Source of the DNA: Arctopsyche grandis
Taxonomy: Eukaryota > Arthropoda > Insecta > Trichoptera > Hydropsychidae
Assembly: GCF_051622035.1 (NCBI RefSeq)
Contig: NC_135360.1
Span: forward strand, 10,034,001 to 10,098,000
DNA length: 64,000 nt
Direction of reading: 5' to 3'
The notes beneath the pieces are model-generated. The model made no database searches. It saw only the letters and a program-made list of their open reading frames with translations, and had not been told where the DNA came from. The stretch's first letter is position 1. The number at the start of each line of letters is the position of its first letter. The position numbers and the translations under genes are program-made. This document shows, one piece after another, positions 50,430-63,042 of this stretch.

Positions 50430-52930
50430 AAATTAATTAATTTTATATATATTTAAAATTTTGGAATAATTCAAATACGATTGAAATTATAATGTTGATT
50501 AATATTTTGTCTGCCAGTAACTGTTACAAAAGTTCAAATTGAGATTTATCTAACGAAAGCGAAAGCATTTATGTATTATATTATATAATACATAAATAAT
50601 TTATATATGTATCTAAATAAGCTTTCAATTAAGAAAAACAAATTATAAATTGGATCAAATATATCAAACAAGCGTGATACATATTTCGATAAGAACATCA
50701 TGTTTAAGAATTGAAAAATGTATCACGTTTAAATAATGTTTTGCTTTCCAATGTGAATGTTATATAATATGTAGTAGGTACATATCAAAATATGACAGTT
50801 GATGGAGGCAGCAAAGGTATTATCTTTTTAATATAAAAATTGGATTAAATATTTTTAGGATGTTTTGTTGATTTTATTCGGTCCCTTTTCGGACTTTTGG
50901 ATTCACTCACGCGTTGAATAATAAAATTCGCCATGTCGTTCGTCGTATGTGCGTTATTATTTCTTGAAGTAGTGTTTTAGTTTTATGAAAAAATTCATGA
51001 CCCGAGGGGACGCTGCTGAATTCCGCACAAAATTATTTTTACAATATTACATCGTACACAGAACACGACTTCCATATAGAAAACATCTTCCCATATATGT
51101 ACATATGTACATATTATACAGATTTTCATATTGCTGAAAACTATTTGGAAATATTCGTATTTATTTGATGGAATATATCAATATTAAAATTCATATTGTT
51201 CACAAATGTCACATTCTACAGAAACAAGCTTACAATTAAAACGATCAGATTTAGTACCTATTATATCTTTCGGTATACGCAATTATTAAATACCTACACC
51301 ATTCTGCAAATTACATGCTATATAAGATTGCTCATTTTTTATTCAGAGTGAAAAGAGTTTGAACTTGAATTTATTTATTTCAATTTTTTCATATTTCATT
51401 TGTTGATTTGAAATTATCAATCGAAAATATAGAGTGAACCGTCTATTTACGTTAAAATGTCGTATTCGACACACGTACGTACAGTCTATTTATATAATAC
51501 AACAATATGAATATTAAAATGAAAAAATAAGAAGAGGTATGTAAAAACATCATTTGAACTTTCACAAATATGAAAAATACAATAATATTTTATTAAATAT
51601 CAAAATTAAAACTATTATTATTATATTAAAATTAAATTCAAGTATCAAAATAAAATTATAATCATTATATTAAAATTAAAATTAAATATTGAAAGTTAAA
51701 ACAGAACATGCACAATTTAAATAAATTTTCGAGATTGACCTAAAATTAGATCATCAACAATCACATACAGGTAATCCTCGACTTTTGTTTGTCGAAGATG
51801 TTTTGACTTACGAAGATACGCACTAAGATCGAAAAAAAATCAAAGAATTATTATTTTTACTTCCCCGTAATGCGCAGTTACTGAGAATATATCATGTATT
51901 AGTATGGGTGATCCAACGATTTTTGCTAACCCGGGGTGTTGTCGGTCACATCAAACGGATTTTTTTATTCTTCAATTGTTTCTCTCGTCGAAATAAATCA
52001 AGTAATTAAATCATTTCAGAGGTAAAATTTATCGGATAATGTGTGATTATTAATTTTATTTCGACGAAAGAAAAAAAACCCTTTGACAAATCACCGACAT
52101 CCGACACCGCGTTTTTTTATGAATTGTTTTTTTTTTATCGATCATCCAAGTGGAAATACAGTAACATCTCGTGACGACTTTAACAATTTTTTTTTCGCTC
52201 GTACGCAGAGAAATTATAATATTTCTCTGGTTTTAAATGCGGTATCGTCGTAATTCAAAACATTGTTGTAATTCAAAACATCAACGATGATCTAATTTTA
52301 GCTCAATCTCGCTCTTTAGCTTGATTTTGATATTTAATTTCAATTTTAAAATTTAATTTTTATTTCGATATTTTGTACGCTACTGCTGGTTAAAAAGTTG
52401 GCCCAAAATCGTCGTTGGTTTAGTCCGTAAGCACCATTAGCCATTTCTCTAAAGTTATGTATATCTTAATGTATAATTTCGAAAGAGACTGTGTGTGTAT
52501 ATTTGTATGTTTGTTTGGGTCGCAAAATCCACGACGTTCAATTAAAAAAAAAACAAATGAATATTCAAATAAAATAAAACTATTCAAATAAATTTAATAA
52601 AATTTTTTAAAAATAAGATTGGCCATGTTTAGGCTTATACATCATACAAATACCGGTAAAAACATTAATTATAAATAAATTCAAAATATTTATTGTGATG
52701 ACTGATTTGGTAAAATTTTAATTCGAGCGAGTTTATTTTGACATCAAGATTTGAGGGGCGGCAAACAATTTTTGCCACCCTTCAAGTCTGCCGCCCCCGG
52801 GTCGCATTTGTTGTCAGTTGTCCGCATTTGTGAAAAAAGGTGTCCAGTTGGATTTTATGCTTTAAAAAATTGGTGATGTTACTTTGTGATGGTGTTCGTG
52901 TTTACTACTAATTGATATCGAAATATTGAT
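50430..52930. other. Intergenic, no gene seen
   Basis: AT-rich. Contains the third copy of the gcgaagccggg-type repeat (about 52468-52675), short inverted blocks (for example ctcgacttttgtttgtcgaa around 51778) and a C/G-rich scrap at about 52755-52805 resembling other ccccggg MITE ends. No defensible open frame. Confidence 0.4.
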
Positions 52931-52959
52931 TTGCCATGAATTGGCGCTAAGTGGGCAGC

Positions 52960-53179
52960 GATCGCAGTGTTTACCTTAGGTAGGAATCGCGCGTGTGAAG
53001 TGAGTTAATTTACGATATGGCAACCCCGTTGCACCTGAGCAAGTGATCGGCACAGGTGTTTGGTGGGTGGGTGGTAGGTGTGTGTGTGTGTTGAGTATCT
53101 GAGCAGTCACCAGTTGCCGGTGTTGTGTGCCGGTGTTGGACGATAGCAACAGAAGCAGCAGCAGCCAGTGGCGAGCGAC
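52960..53179 (+). promoter_or_regulatory. Probable 5' UTR of the NHERF-like gene
   Basis: GC-richer sequence with a (gt)n run (ggtgtgtgtgtgtgttgagt) immediately upstream of the ATG. It contains ttaccttag|gtaggaatcg, which could be an acceptor, so an untranslated upstream exon is possible. No core promoter element is certain. Confidence 0.4.
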
Positions 53180-53797
53180 ATGGAGAACGGCACGGCCGAG
53201 TCGTCGCCGCGGCTCTGCCATGTCGTCAAGGTGGACACCTTCGACGGCTATGGCTTCAACCTCCTGGCTGAGCAAGGAAAACCAGGACAATACATCGGCA
53301 AGGTGGACCCAGGCTCGCCGGCAGAGGCGGCCGGGCTCAAACAAGGCGACAAGATCCTAGAAGTCAACGGCGTCTCGATAGCCACCGACAACCACAAGCA
53401 GGTAGTCCAGAAGATCAAGGCAGTAACAGGAGAGACGAAACTATTAGTAGTCACACCACCACCGTCGGAGAAGATACCCCAGCCCAAGCAGGACAACGCC
53501 AACGGCAAGAAAGAGGAGAACAACACGAAGGAGGAAACCAACAAGAAGGCGGAGGAAAACAACAAGAAGGCGGCGGAGAACAACAAAAAAGAGGAGAACA
53601 ATAAAAAAGAAGAGAATAACAAAAAGGAAGAGAACAACCACACGATGTTCATGCCCAAAGGTCCCGAGGTTACCAAGCTCAATCTAGGGTTCAGCGTGGC
53701 CGAGATGAGAGCTCAACTGGCGGCTAAGAAGAAGGTTGATCCGAAGAAGGCACAGATAGACTTCAAGTCCAAGTTCGACATCGTCAAAAAGTTGTAG
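53180..53797 (+). CDS. NHERF/Sip1-like single-PDZ scaffold protein
   Basis: 205 aa, apparently with an uninterrupted coding exon. One PDZ domain spans residues about 10-92, with the NHERF-type carboxylate-binding loop GYGFNL, then GKVDPGSPAEAAGLKQGDKI and LEVNGVSIATDNHKQVVQKI. A linker of repeated EENNKK units (about 105-155) is low-complexity, probably helical and highly charged. The C-terminus (LNLGFSVAEMRAQLAAKKKV, then QIDFKSKFDIVKKL) resembles the conserved tail of insect Sip1/NHERF that binds ezrin-radixin-moesin proteins. Family role: tethering membrane transporters and receptors to cortical actin under apical membranes. The ATG at 53180 is the first in frame (gagcgacATGG); an upstream GTG frame is not used. 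Coding GC is far above its surroundings. Vertebrate NHERFs have two or four PDZ domains, so the single domain is the insect-like form. It could be a retrocopy, but it shows no decay. Confidence 0.9.
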   Translation: MENGTAESSPRLCHVVKVDTFDGYGFNLLAEQGKPGQYIGKVDPGSPAEAAGLKQGDKILEVNGVSIATDNHKQVVQKIKAVTGETKLLVVTPPPSEKIPQPKQDNANGKKEENNTKEETNKKAEENNKKAAENNKKEENNKKEENNKKEENNHTMFMPKGPEVTKLNLGFSVAEMRAQLAAKKKVDPKKAQIDFKSKFDIVKKL

Positions 53798-56700
53798 TCC
53801 TGGATTTTAAGATGCTGTGTCGTCGCGCACGTGCTCGCCCAGACCGGTTCTTCCTTCGGTGGATCTGCCGCAACGCACTTCTTTTTTTAAACCCCTATGA
53901 CGCCACATCATAACTGAAACAGATGGAATGCCGCATGGAAACAAAACCAACTCTTGGGTACCGCGAGCTAAAAATTTATTATTAATCATAAATTACAATA
54001 ATTCCACGAATAATTTGTTATTGTGGCATTTGACTTGCCAGATTAGGACGACAACTCACGGATAAAGATAAGATTATAGTCGCAGAAGAACAATTCTATG
54101 TATTTATTAGTTGAACGATCTGTAGATATTTCACAATACGTCATCGACGCAATTCAATTTAATTTGAAAAAAGTAACAAATAATAATCCGATATCGATAA
54201 TGATAGTGCAAATATGAAATTTAAAAAAAATTTCTATAGATAAGATGTCACGTAAATAGCTCACACACTTTACCTATGTAATGTTACATATAATCAAGGT
54301 CATTGATATCTAAAAGAGGAACTAATTTTATGTCGTGCGTAATTTTACTATGATTCAATTCCGACCAAAGGAGTTTACAGCTGAAATTATCTACTGAAAA
54401 CTACCCGCAATCTATTCAGTTTATGTTAGTTAGTGTTCGTTGGTGAGAATAAGTGATTTTGTCTAAGGGTTTTAAAAAAAGGGTTAAATTTTTGGGACCT
54501 CGTCGCCTTTTTTTGTGTTTGTAATTAATTTTTTTTTTTTAATAAATCTCAAATAGTCATAATTGTAATCGGTCACGGGGTCCCGAAATTTGTGTGCCTA
54601 AATGTGTGAACGTCTTCTCAATTCATTGTTATTCAAGCACAACGGAAAAGGATGGTCAGGTGTGTTGTTTGTTGTAATTTTATTTAATTATTGCCTAATT
54701 TTATTTTGTTTTTATCATTATAAACGTTTGATTTTAGCCGATATGTTTTTTTTTTTTTTTTTTAATTTAATTTGTGTTAGTTTTGTAATGTCGTTGGTCG
54801 TGCGCGGCCCAACCTCGGCGAAACTGATCAAATTGACACGTACGCTGCCAAAACTGGTCAAATATTTATTTTTGCGCCCGAAACGCAGTCGATTAGATAT
54901 CTTCTTCGTTTTGTGACCCTCAAGGATGTTCAAACGGTGACGCAACCCAACAAGTATTGCCCGTTTTGCTTTATTGCAGATGCGTTTTATCGTTTCAGTC
55001 GCTTTCACATTCCTGGGCAACGCCGTGCAGGTTGTAGGTCAAGTCTTTATGTAAAAGTTAGATCATTGATCGCATAATCGATAACGAGAGGCGTGAAATT
55101 GATAAATTCAACCAGCCTATACTAAATTTGAGTCAACTTGGCGGCAAGAAGATGCCTTTTTATTTAAACAACAACAAAAAACGTCAACTAATAGTTTGCC
55201 TACTGTTTAAATATAAAATTTGGTATGTTAAACAGTACATGAAATTAAAAAAAAAATGAAAAAAAACATGCTTTTTTTTAATATCAATTCAATATTTCAA
55301 TATTTAAAAACAGTCACAATTTGTTTGAAGTTTTTCCATAGTAAAATTTTGTCTTCAGCGCAATTTCATTTTATCGTTTCGCCGAATTGGTTGCGGTTTT
55401 GATGAATATTCATTTAATATGTATTCAGTTCAACTCTTTCAAGTCCGAAATTCAATATTTATCATGTCGAGTGTATTCTACAAATAAGACGAAAACGCAT
55501 ATGTGTGGGCATGCACACATGTCACTTTTATCTTGTTTGTAAAATGTGGTGTGTATTCAAACGCTCGCAGTCAGTGACAACAAAAAATGTTTGCATTTCC
55601 TGGAAAGGCGAGGGGAATTAATTAATTCCGACGTTCATAACGTGTATGGGTCGTCATTATTCAACCGCGTCAAGTCCTGTGAGAAAAGTTGCAAGTTGAA
55701 TAGTCGCGTGTTTGAGTGTGTGTCGGACTTGAAGGGGTTAAACTAGAGGTCTCAAAATCATTCGATGAGCATCGAAAAGCTCTTCAGATCATTCAATAGT
55801 TCCGAGACCTTGTTTATTATACACAGTAGGTATTCATGCAGATTTGAATCATATTTATTATAATTGTATACCCTATACAAGTTCGTTCGAAGGTCACCTG
55901 TTTGTCGGCCGCACAACACCTGAGTGCATAAAAAATAATAAAAACGAGTCATAATTTTTTTCGACGCCTAAAGGAACTGAATTCTTCATCGATGACCCTA
56001 AGCGTCGGCAAAGTCATGATTGTGTCATAGTTCTTATGTCGAGCTTTGCCAAGAATCTCAAATCTGACACGTAATACGGCGATGATGATGATGATTACGA
56101 AGACGGATGGCGTCTGTGAAAGTGAAGATGACACGGAATGGTTTTTGTGCATGTGACCTTGCCGTAGTCATGTATGTGTACACGAAAACGGTAAAAATAA
56201 CGAGACTCGCAAGTGGCAAAAAAAACCATGTCTTCAACTGATGTCTATAATTGACTCTTTTAAATGCGAAGATGAATCGGGTGTCTGTTTTTTTTCACTG
56301 CATCAAAGTCTGTTTATACTTGCACAGCACAGACCGACTGATAACGCGAAAAATATTCTTTATATATGGATATACATTCATATGTTCCGTAATATGTACG
56401 TGGCGTAGACGTAGCAGCAGTAGCCAACACGATCAATTCATATTATACAGAAGTACATGTCACCGTAATGTAATAGTTGCGAGTGGATCCATTTTCGGAA
56501 ACGTCATATTCTGACAATATTGACTCAATGATAAGACGCAAGCAATATTACGCCGTATCGTCGCGCTTTATAATGTCATGTAAGCTGATTTTGCCTTGCA
56601 CTGGGCAAAACCAAGTCTAAACGTGCCGGAACGTGCACTGTTGTATAGTATAAATAGAAGTAGTCTTTTGCGTGTCGTGCTGGATAATATAAATAGACCT

Positions 56701-58588
56701 TTATCAGTATTTTATTTGATCTAATGAATTTTCTTTAAATAAAACAAAAAAAAGACAAATTTAATTGTGTACATTGCGCACTCTTCAATCGTGATTGTCT
56801 CTCGAGTGTTTGGAAATAATACAAAAAAAAATGTCATAAATCATAATTATGTCCAATTGACCTGAAATCATTGCTCGTGTGTTTCGTAATAGATATTTTT
56901 CGATTACTGCATGTGTAAAAGTTGTGAATGAAGTCATATTATACATATATAATGTCTGAAAATTATATACTTTCATTATGTAATACATAATTAGGTTAGT
57001 GATTGGCCATAAAATCAGTAGAAATATATATAACAGTATGTATTTATGTATAAAAAAATGTATTAGTGCAATTTTAGTATGTATCGTTTTCCTCTTTCAT
57101 GCCACGACTGACATCTCTCTGTAAATATTTGACATGTCTTTGCCAGTATATAACAAGTGCTTCCAAATTCAAAACTGAAGTTGGACTTGGAGGCACGCCT
57201 TTATTCGATTATTTGTTAGTTGTATTTTATGTAAAAATATATATATAAATATAAAATATTGTCATTTTTAAGAGTTATAAATAAACGATTTTTAAAATAA
57301 AAAAAAAATATCCTTTTTTTTACTGCACTTTTTTACATGTTTTTTTATTCCACGATAACAAACAATCGAAAGGAAACGATAACGAATGATAACATTAAAA
57401 TGCTCATAATGGTAACAAAAGTAATTAACGAGTTTATCCATCAGATAGTGTATGATTGCATCGGCATGGTATTTTGACGGCAGTAATACCAATAAGATCA
57501 GATGCGACAAATCCTTTGGATTGGAATTTAATTTTTTAGTGGAATTTTAAAATTATGGGTGGTTGAATTTTCGAGCGTGTGAATCGCTGGCTTGTGCTGT
57601 GAAGCGACCAAGGACGTCGATGCTCTGTGATGAAAACCAATCAGCGTCATCATCAGCTCGTGTCCAAATTGACAAATGACCTTTTTACGGTAAAATTCCA
57701 CACGTCGATACACGCAATTTACTGACGTTTTCGACATCACTAAATAAAGTTGTGGGTTTTCAAAGAAATAATATAAAACCAGCAGCTTAATACATACATA
57801 CGAGGTAGGTACAGCTTATTGAACTATCGCATAGTAAATAATTACAAACCATTTGAATAAACAATTAAGATTAAATCAAATTGAATTTTCCGCTTAATAT
57901 AAATTATAAAGGTTTATGAACTGCAAAGTCTTGGCTTTCAAACAGGAGTTTGAATCATTTGTGATATTTTTGAAAAAATGTATACTTATTCTAAATGAGA
58001 TAGATTAAGTATGTTTGGAAAATTATTAAATAAAGTTTTAATATGTTATTCTTTTGAAGAAAAATATAGATGAATGAAATATTTGGCTTTTTTACAAGGC
58101 TCTTCTATATTTCACTTCGCTCATTGGTCTGACACCATACTATATCCTACATTCTTCTGAGCACTTTAAAACTTTGCCATTTTGCGTGGTTTGGTCAATT
58201 CAATCAATTCTGCCAATATTATGGTGAAAAATAATCTTAATAGACACGTTTAAAAATGCAAAAATTTTGGTCATATTGACGTTTAGTGGTCAGTAACCTT
58301 ATATGTTTGACTTTCGTTTTGTCTGATTTTAATTGTTTAAACGCCTAAAACTTTTTCTTTTTTACACTATATCTTATAAAATTTGCATTATAAGTTCTCA
58401 TTATTTAAGAATAAAGGTAAGTGCTCAGTTTATAAATTACAATATAAAGATGTTTATTAATCCTATTGGTTATAAAATATTTGTCACAGACTACATTGTA
58501 TACCAAATTTCACTCATTGAAAGCAGGAGCAACTTTGTATGTACATACATATATACATTAAAAAACCATGTTAAAATCTGAAAGTATT
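53798..58588. other. NHERF-like 3' region and intergenic spacer
   Basis: The 3' UTR begins here. An aataaa follows a T-run at about 54540, but the true poly(A) site is unknown. Scattered short frames (for example around 54720-55020 and 55950-56150 on the minus strand) have no recognisable similarity. No repeats are as clear as elsewhere. Confidence 0.45.
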
Positions 58589-58596
58589 TCTTAATC

Positions 58597-59558
58597 CAAG
58601 GGTTCCCGACCTTTTTTCCCCATTCCCTCTTCGCCATTGTTTAAAATAAACTTCACCCCCATTTTTTTTACTCCAATCCATTTCCCAATACGACTTTGAG
58701 AGCACAGGGTTTGATCAATGTTTACCCAATTTGATGTAATTTTTTTCTGTTTCCCTATATCTAGTGCTACTACATAAGAAACTTCAATAATATCTTTGTT
58801 TTTTGTTGAAAATCTGTTGAATTCAGCGTCATTTTGAGAGTATTCCTATGACTAGAGGTAGGATAGTCACAGTGCTATCCATTGTTCCATTGTTGTAAAT
58901 CCTTTGTAAAAAAGGTTCGGCAAACCTTTAACAATGCATTTACAACCTTTGAACAATACGCGGCACCTTCTGGGTCCGGTGACTACCTATGACGTTCAAA
59001 ACGTTTTTTTCTTATCCTGGTGATGTGGATGAACATTCAGAAAATTTGCTTCAACTTTGCTGATTTCACAGAATCATTTGACAAAACTTTGATACAAATA
59101 ACCAAACATCGGCTTTTTGCAAAAAATGATTCACTATCTTCAACCATGCTTTTTTGTTCCCTTGCTTTGTTAATTAATGGAGAGGTCTATTGTTATTTAA
59201 AGAGCACCAAGCCATCACCGAAGTCTACAAATAACACATTGAGGCATTTCTTCTCCATTTTTTATGTGTTGTGATTTTTGGCCCAAAAATATCAATAGTC
59301 ACCATTATTTTACTCAATTTAATCTATTAGTGAAGTGATATGAGAAATTTTCTAAGAAAAAGAATCCAAGAAACTTAACAGTTCACCCTTAATGGTGGCT
59401 TTTTTCAGTACAGAATTGACAGGGCTGTTCTATGTTTGTCCGCGCAGCAATGTCGGCGCAACATTGTCATGCGCGGCTTTGTCCATTTAAATATTTTTAG
59501 CTACTTTAATCCCACCTCCCCCTTCTGAGTGGAATTTCCTACTAGTTGGGAGCCCCTG
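58597..59558. mobile_element. Degraded hAT element with nested MITE
   Basis: Inverted ends caagggttcccgacctttttt and ttgggagcccctg resemble classic hAT termini. Flanks tcttaatc (58589-58596) and ttttgatc (59559-59566) match at 6 of 8 positions, an aged duplication. A short open frame inside shows no transposase motif. It hosts MITE copy C. Confidence 0.7.
58853..58985. mobile_element. hAT MITE, family copy C (133 bp)
   Basis: Starts tagaggtaggatagtcacag and ends ccggtgacta, flanked by identical cctatgac at 58845-58852 and 58986-58993. The palindromic centre has ggttcggcaaacc. It inserted into the older hAT element. Confidence 0.95.
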
Positions 59559-59566
59559 TTTTGATC

Positions 59567-62134
59567 CCTCACTTGAGTTTTAGACCTTGGAAAAGCAGAA
59601 GCATTCAGAATTACAAAAAAATCACTTTTGATTTTTACAAATTAGCGTATGAAAACAATTTTCACACCTTTTGCTATGTAAAAATTAGATTTATTTCAAG
59701 GTAAAGGTATGTAACTGTGTATCTAAATACACAAATTGAAAACTTTTGCTATGCCCATACAATCTTGGTCTGAAATTACAATTTACTTAATCAAACTGAA
59801 CTATACATTCAATCAGACTTTTGATGAAGGAAATTATAAAACCAATCTACATATACACAATTGAATGTCCATTTAAACATTTTCAATTAATCGAAACTAC
59901 GTGCATCATTTACGTTCACTTTCAAAACACTCTCCCGCTATTTTTCGACAATTTACAATGAGATATTCAATATAGATAACAATATCTCTTTCACTTTTTA
60001 CTCAATTAAACATTTATAAAAATGTACGTTTTTATTACCTTAAATTCCCACAGCAATCAAGACAATGTGGTTCACCATTTAAAAATAAGATTACCTGCTT
60101 TGTATCATTGTATCCATAACACACACACACACACATAAAGATCAGTGGAAGAACATTTTCAATTAACCGCTTGAACGGTTTAAATTTTAAACTACCGTTA
60201 AGGAATTTAACTATACATACAATGACACTTTGTATTCCTTTTTCAATATAAGCGTGAAAATAATACGCTGATTGTAAATCCAAGTACGTAAACGTTGGAC
60301 TTTGCTCGGAAAACACGTCAATTTTATACAATAAATTTTAGTATTGCCTACAATAAAAACGGAATTAGCCTGATTGCAAGTTTGTATCTTGTATGAAATC
60401 ATTGAAATGAAAGTCCAATATCTATTTCTGACTTCCGTATAAGATTTGAGCTATCGTTCTTGGAATTTGGAGATTCTTCGCGTTGCATCATCTTTATGAG
60501 CGAATGAATGAATAATGATGGAAGACATGGAAAAAAAGTAAAAAGAGCAGTCGTAATGTTCAGAACGAAGAAAAGGAAACGTTTTGCAGTGAATAATGAG
60601 AGTATGTAGGTTGCGTATGATACGAATTCAAAACAGATGTACCAATTGCATACGCAATTGACATCACGAACAATTTCCAAAAGGAGTGCGACACTAGAAA
60701 GTGGACTTTTATGTATGGTATGTGTATTTTGATCGTGCTATACTATTTGAGAAGCTTTTGTGTTTCGAAATACGGATACAAAAGCTAATTCGACGATGAG
60801 ATTTTAATTAATTTCGAGATTGCAATTGGTACGGCCAAGGTTGACGACGAGCGACTGCAATTATTTCGCTGTAATTGAACAATTGTCCATTATTCCATCA
60901 CAATGATGGACAAATATAACGAACGTGGTGTTCGTTTTTATATTTCTTTTTAGATGTCTGTACATATTTTACAATTGTACACATGATGTGAAAGTAAACG
61001 TGTAAATGTAAGATAAGGTTTTATGTATGATGGTGTTCATTGTACGGGTGAATCGTTGACAAAATATGCAAGTGGGATGGATATTTATTGTTATTAAATA
61101 CGTGTTTCTCAATACAATTCATTGGTGTTGATATTAATGTGAAGTTTGCGTTTCTGTTTATTGATTAACGATAATGATTTTGTGCTAATTTCGAAATCAA
61201 TCATTGAATTTAATAGATTAGTCTATGGGAATCAAGATAACATTACTCATAAACTTGTGATAATCATATTTTTACATATTTATAAGTATTTACTATGAAT
61301 TAAAGTGACTGTATTATTTTGGACAATGAGTTGGGTAATTTACCCTGGTGGTATACTAGTAGGATATACCTAGGGTTGCCAAGTGTCATGGACAAAAAAG
61401 AGAACATTTAGCAAAAAAATGTTTATATTTTACAATTTTATTTGTAATTGCGCGGGTTATTGAAGTGAAATAAGTCATTTAAGGTACCAAAAATACCATT
61501 AATTTATTAAGTACTAGCTGAACCCGGCATGCGTGGAAACGCCACAATGCAATTCCCGTTCCCGTTCCCGTTACTGTTCCCGTTCCCATTTGTCATTGAC
61601 ACAAATTCTCGTTTGTCCCGTTTCCGTTTTTTCACAGTAATCTTCCCGGACATGCATACAACAAATCCTGAAAGTTCCGTCGTAATCGGTTCAGTGGTTT
61701 AGGAGCCTAAATTTTATACTACGCTTAAAATACCTAAATTTTATAAATGTAATTTTATACTACGCTTAAAATACCCCGGACAGTGAAAATTTTCAACACA
61801 TTTCTTTCTTTAGTCCACTGTCCTCCGCTGATCATGGAAAATATCGTTCTACATTGACATTTTGGCCAGGTATAGCAAAACTCACGTCATATCTTGTGAG
61901 ACAAAATACAGTACGGACTGCGTGAAATTGAAAAAGAGGACATTATGGATATAATATAAAAAATATAGGAATTGTGTTAAAAAAGAGAGCATGTTCTCTT
62001 AAAAAGAGTCCTGTTGGCAACCTATTGGAAACAGATATACCAAAATTGATCTCTACGACAGACAGATCGCTTCGTTTGTGGGCCTTATTACTAATCATTT
62101 TAGTTAAAAGAATAATATTATACAATATACAATT
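59567..62134. other. Intergenic with repeat fragments, no gene seen
   Basis: Contains an (ac)n run near 60119-60136 and a putative MITE (61371-62024) bounded by tagggttgccaa and ttggcaaccta. A segment at about 61515-61715 (gctgaacccggcatgcgtgg, then gttccgtcgtaatcggttca) resembles widespread insect repeat ends; cgttcc tandem units lie at about 61556-61590. Confidence 0.45.
61371..62024. mobile_element. Putative MITE with tagggttgccaa termini
   Basis: The left end tagggttgccaagtgtcatg and right end ctgttggcaaccta are inverted repeats, with aagagaaca / tgttctctt sub-terminal matches. The 8-mer gatatacc lies immediately left (61363-61370) and again at 62034-62041, about 10 bp beyond the right end, so border assignment is unsure. 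Confidence 0.55.
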
Positions 62135-62570
62135 AGCAGCAGCATAGCTCGGACGTTAAGCTTCTGCTTACCGTCAAGAAGGTGCCGGGTTCTATCCCTG
62201 AATGAAAATGAATTTTTCAGAGTATGCTGTTGGTCAGACCTGGATTTGTGACTCCAGGTTGATCGTTTCCTATCAGAGTTTGCCAATTTTCTCTGATTTC
62301 ATTGTTGAAACGGTTCCCGGAAAAAAAAATTGGCTAAAAATCCTTCCTACCTACTATGTCACCACTATTTGAAAAATTTGATTGATGTACAATAAAAATT
62401 TATGTACAATTCATAGATGTCTCGTTAATTTGCGAGTTTTTTCAGTGTCTCGCAATTCAACGACTTATAATAAAAATGCTGTATTTGTATTTGTAATTGG
62501 CCAGGAAGGCGCATTGGGATTTTACCTGTAAGGCCTTCCTGGTATATATGTAAAAAAAAAAAAAAAAAAA
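62135..62570 (+). mobile_element. tRNA-derived SINE, full length (reference copy)
   Basis: In order: tRNA-like head with catagctcggacgttaag (box A-like) and gggttctatccctga (box B-like); linker tgctgttggtcagacc; core gactccaggttgatcgtttc and gtttgccaattttctctgat and gaaacggttccc; body with caccactatttgaa and tagatgtctcgttaatttgc; 3' stem-loop ccaggaagg (62501-62509) pairing with ccttcctgg (62534-62542); A-run at 62552-62570. Being complete with a poly(A) tail, it shows the family's layout. Confidence 0.92.
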
Positions 62571-62904
62571 ATTGAAATCGTAGTTGTAATTACATACATT
62601 TATCATATGTGCCATATGACACATATGTATGATTAGATTATTTTTGTACATATGTAGGTACTAATTTTTCAAAATAATACGACACACAATACAATAGAGA
62701 TATCAATGGAAGATTAGTACATTTTTTGTTACACAGAAAATTTGCGAGAAATGCATTCATAGGTAGCATTTTTATATTATTCAACAAATTCGAGATGCTA
62801 AGAACTCGAATTTGCTAGAAACTAAAGGGGAGAATACCGATTTATTGAATCCGTCACAACAGTTAAGCTATAAAAATCAGAAAATTCTAAAAAGATATGT
62901 ATGG

Positions 62905-63016
62905 TCAAGTCGTGTTTTAATAATCACAAGATTTTGCTAACAGCGTATTTGGCCGAGATTTGAATCCATGACCTCTCTATTGGTATACAAAAGTTCTATC
63001 AGTGCACTGTGCTGTG
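62905..63016 (-). mobile_element. SINE head fragment, decayed
   Basis: Minus strand: cagcacagtgcactgataga and box B-like ggattcaaatctcgg, then a decayed linker. Confidence 0.6.
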
Positions 63017-63042
63017 GATGTTATACATATGTACATATTTTA

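Noticed and set aside
53248..53682. 144-codon minus-strand open frame, Leu/Phe/Ser-rich
   Set aside because: Antisense shadow of the NHERF-like coding exon; its repetitive Ser-Phe-Leu composition mirrors the Lys/Glu/Asn linker.
54718..55020. 100-codon minus-strand Lys/Arg-rich open frame
   Set aside because: Ends in a poly-lysine run produced by a T-rich tract; no similarity recognised.
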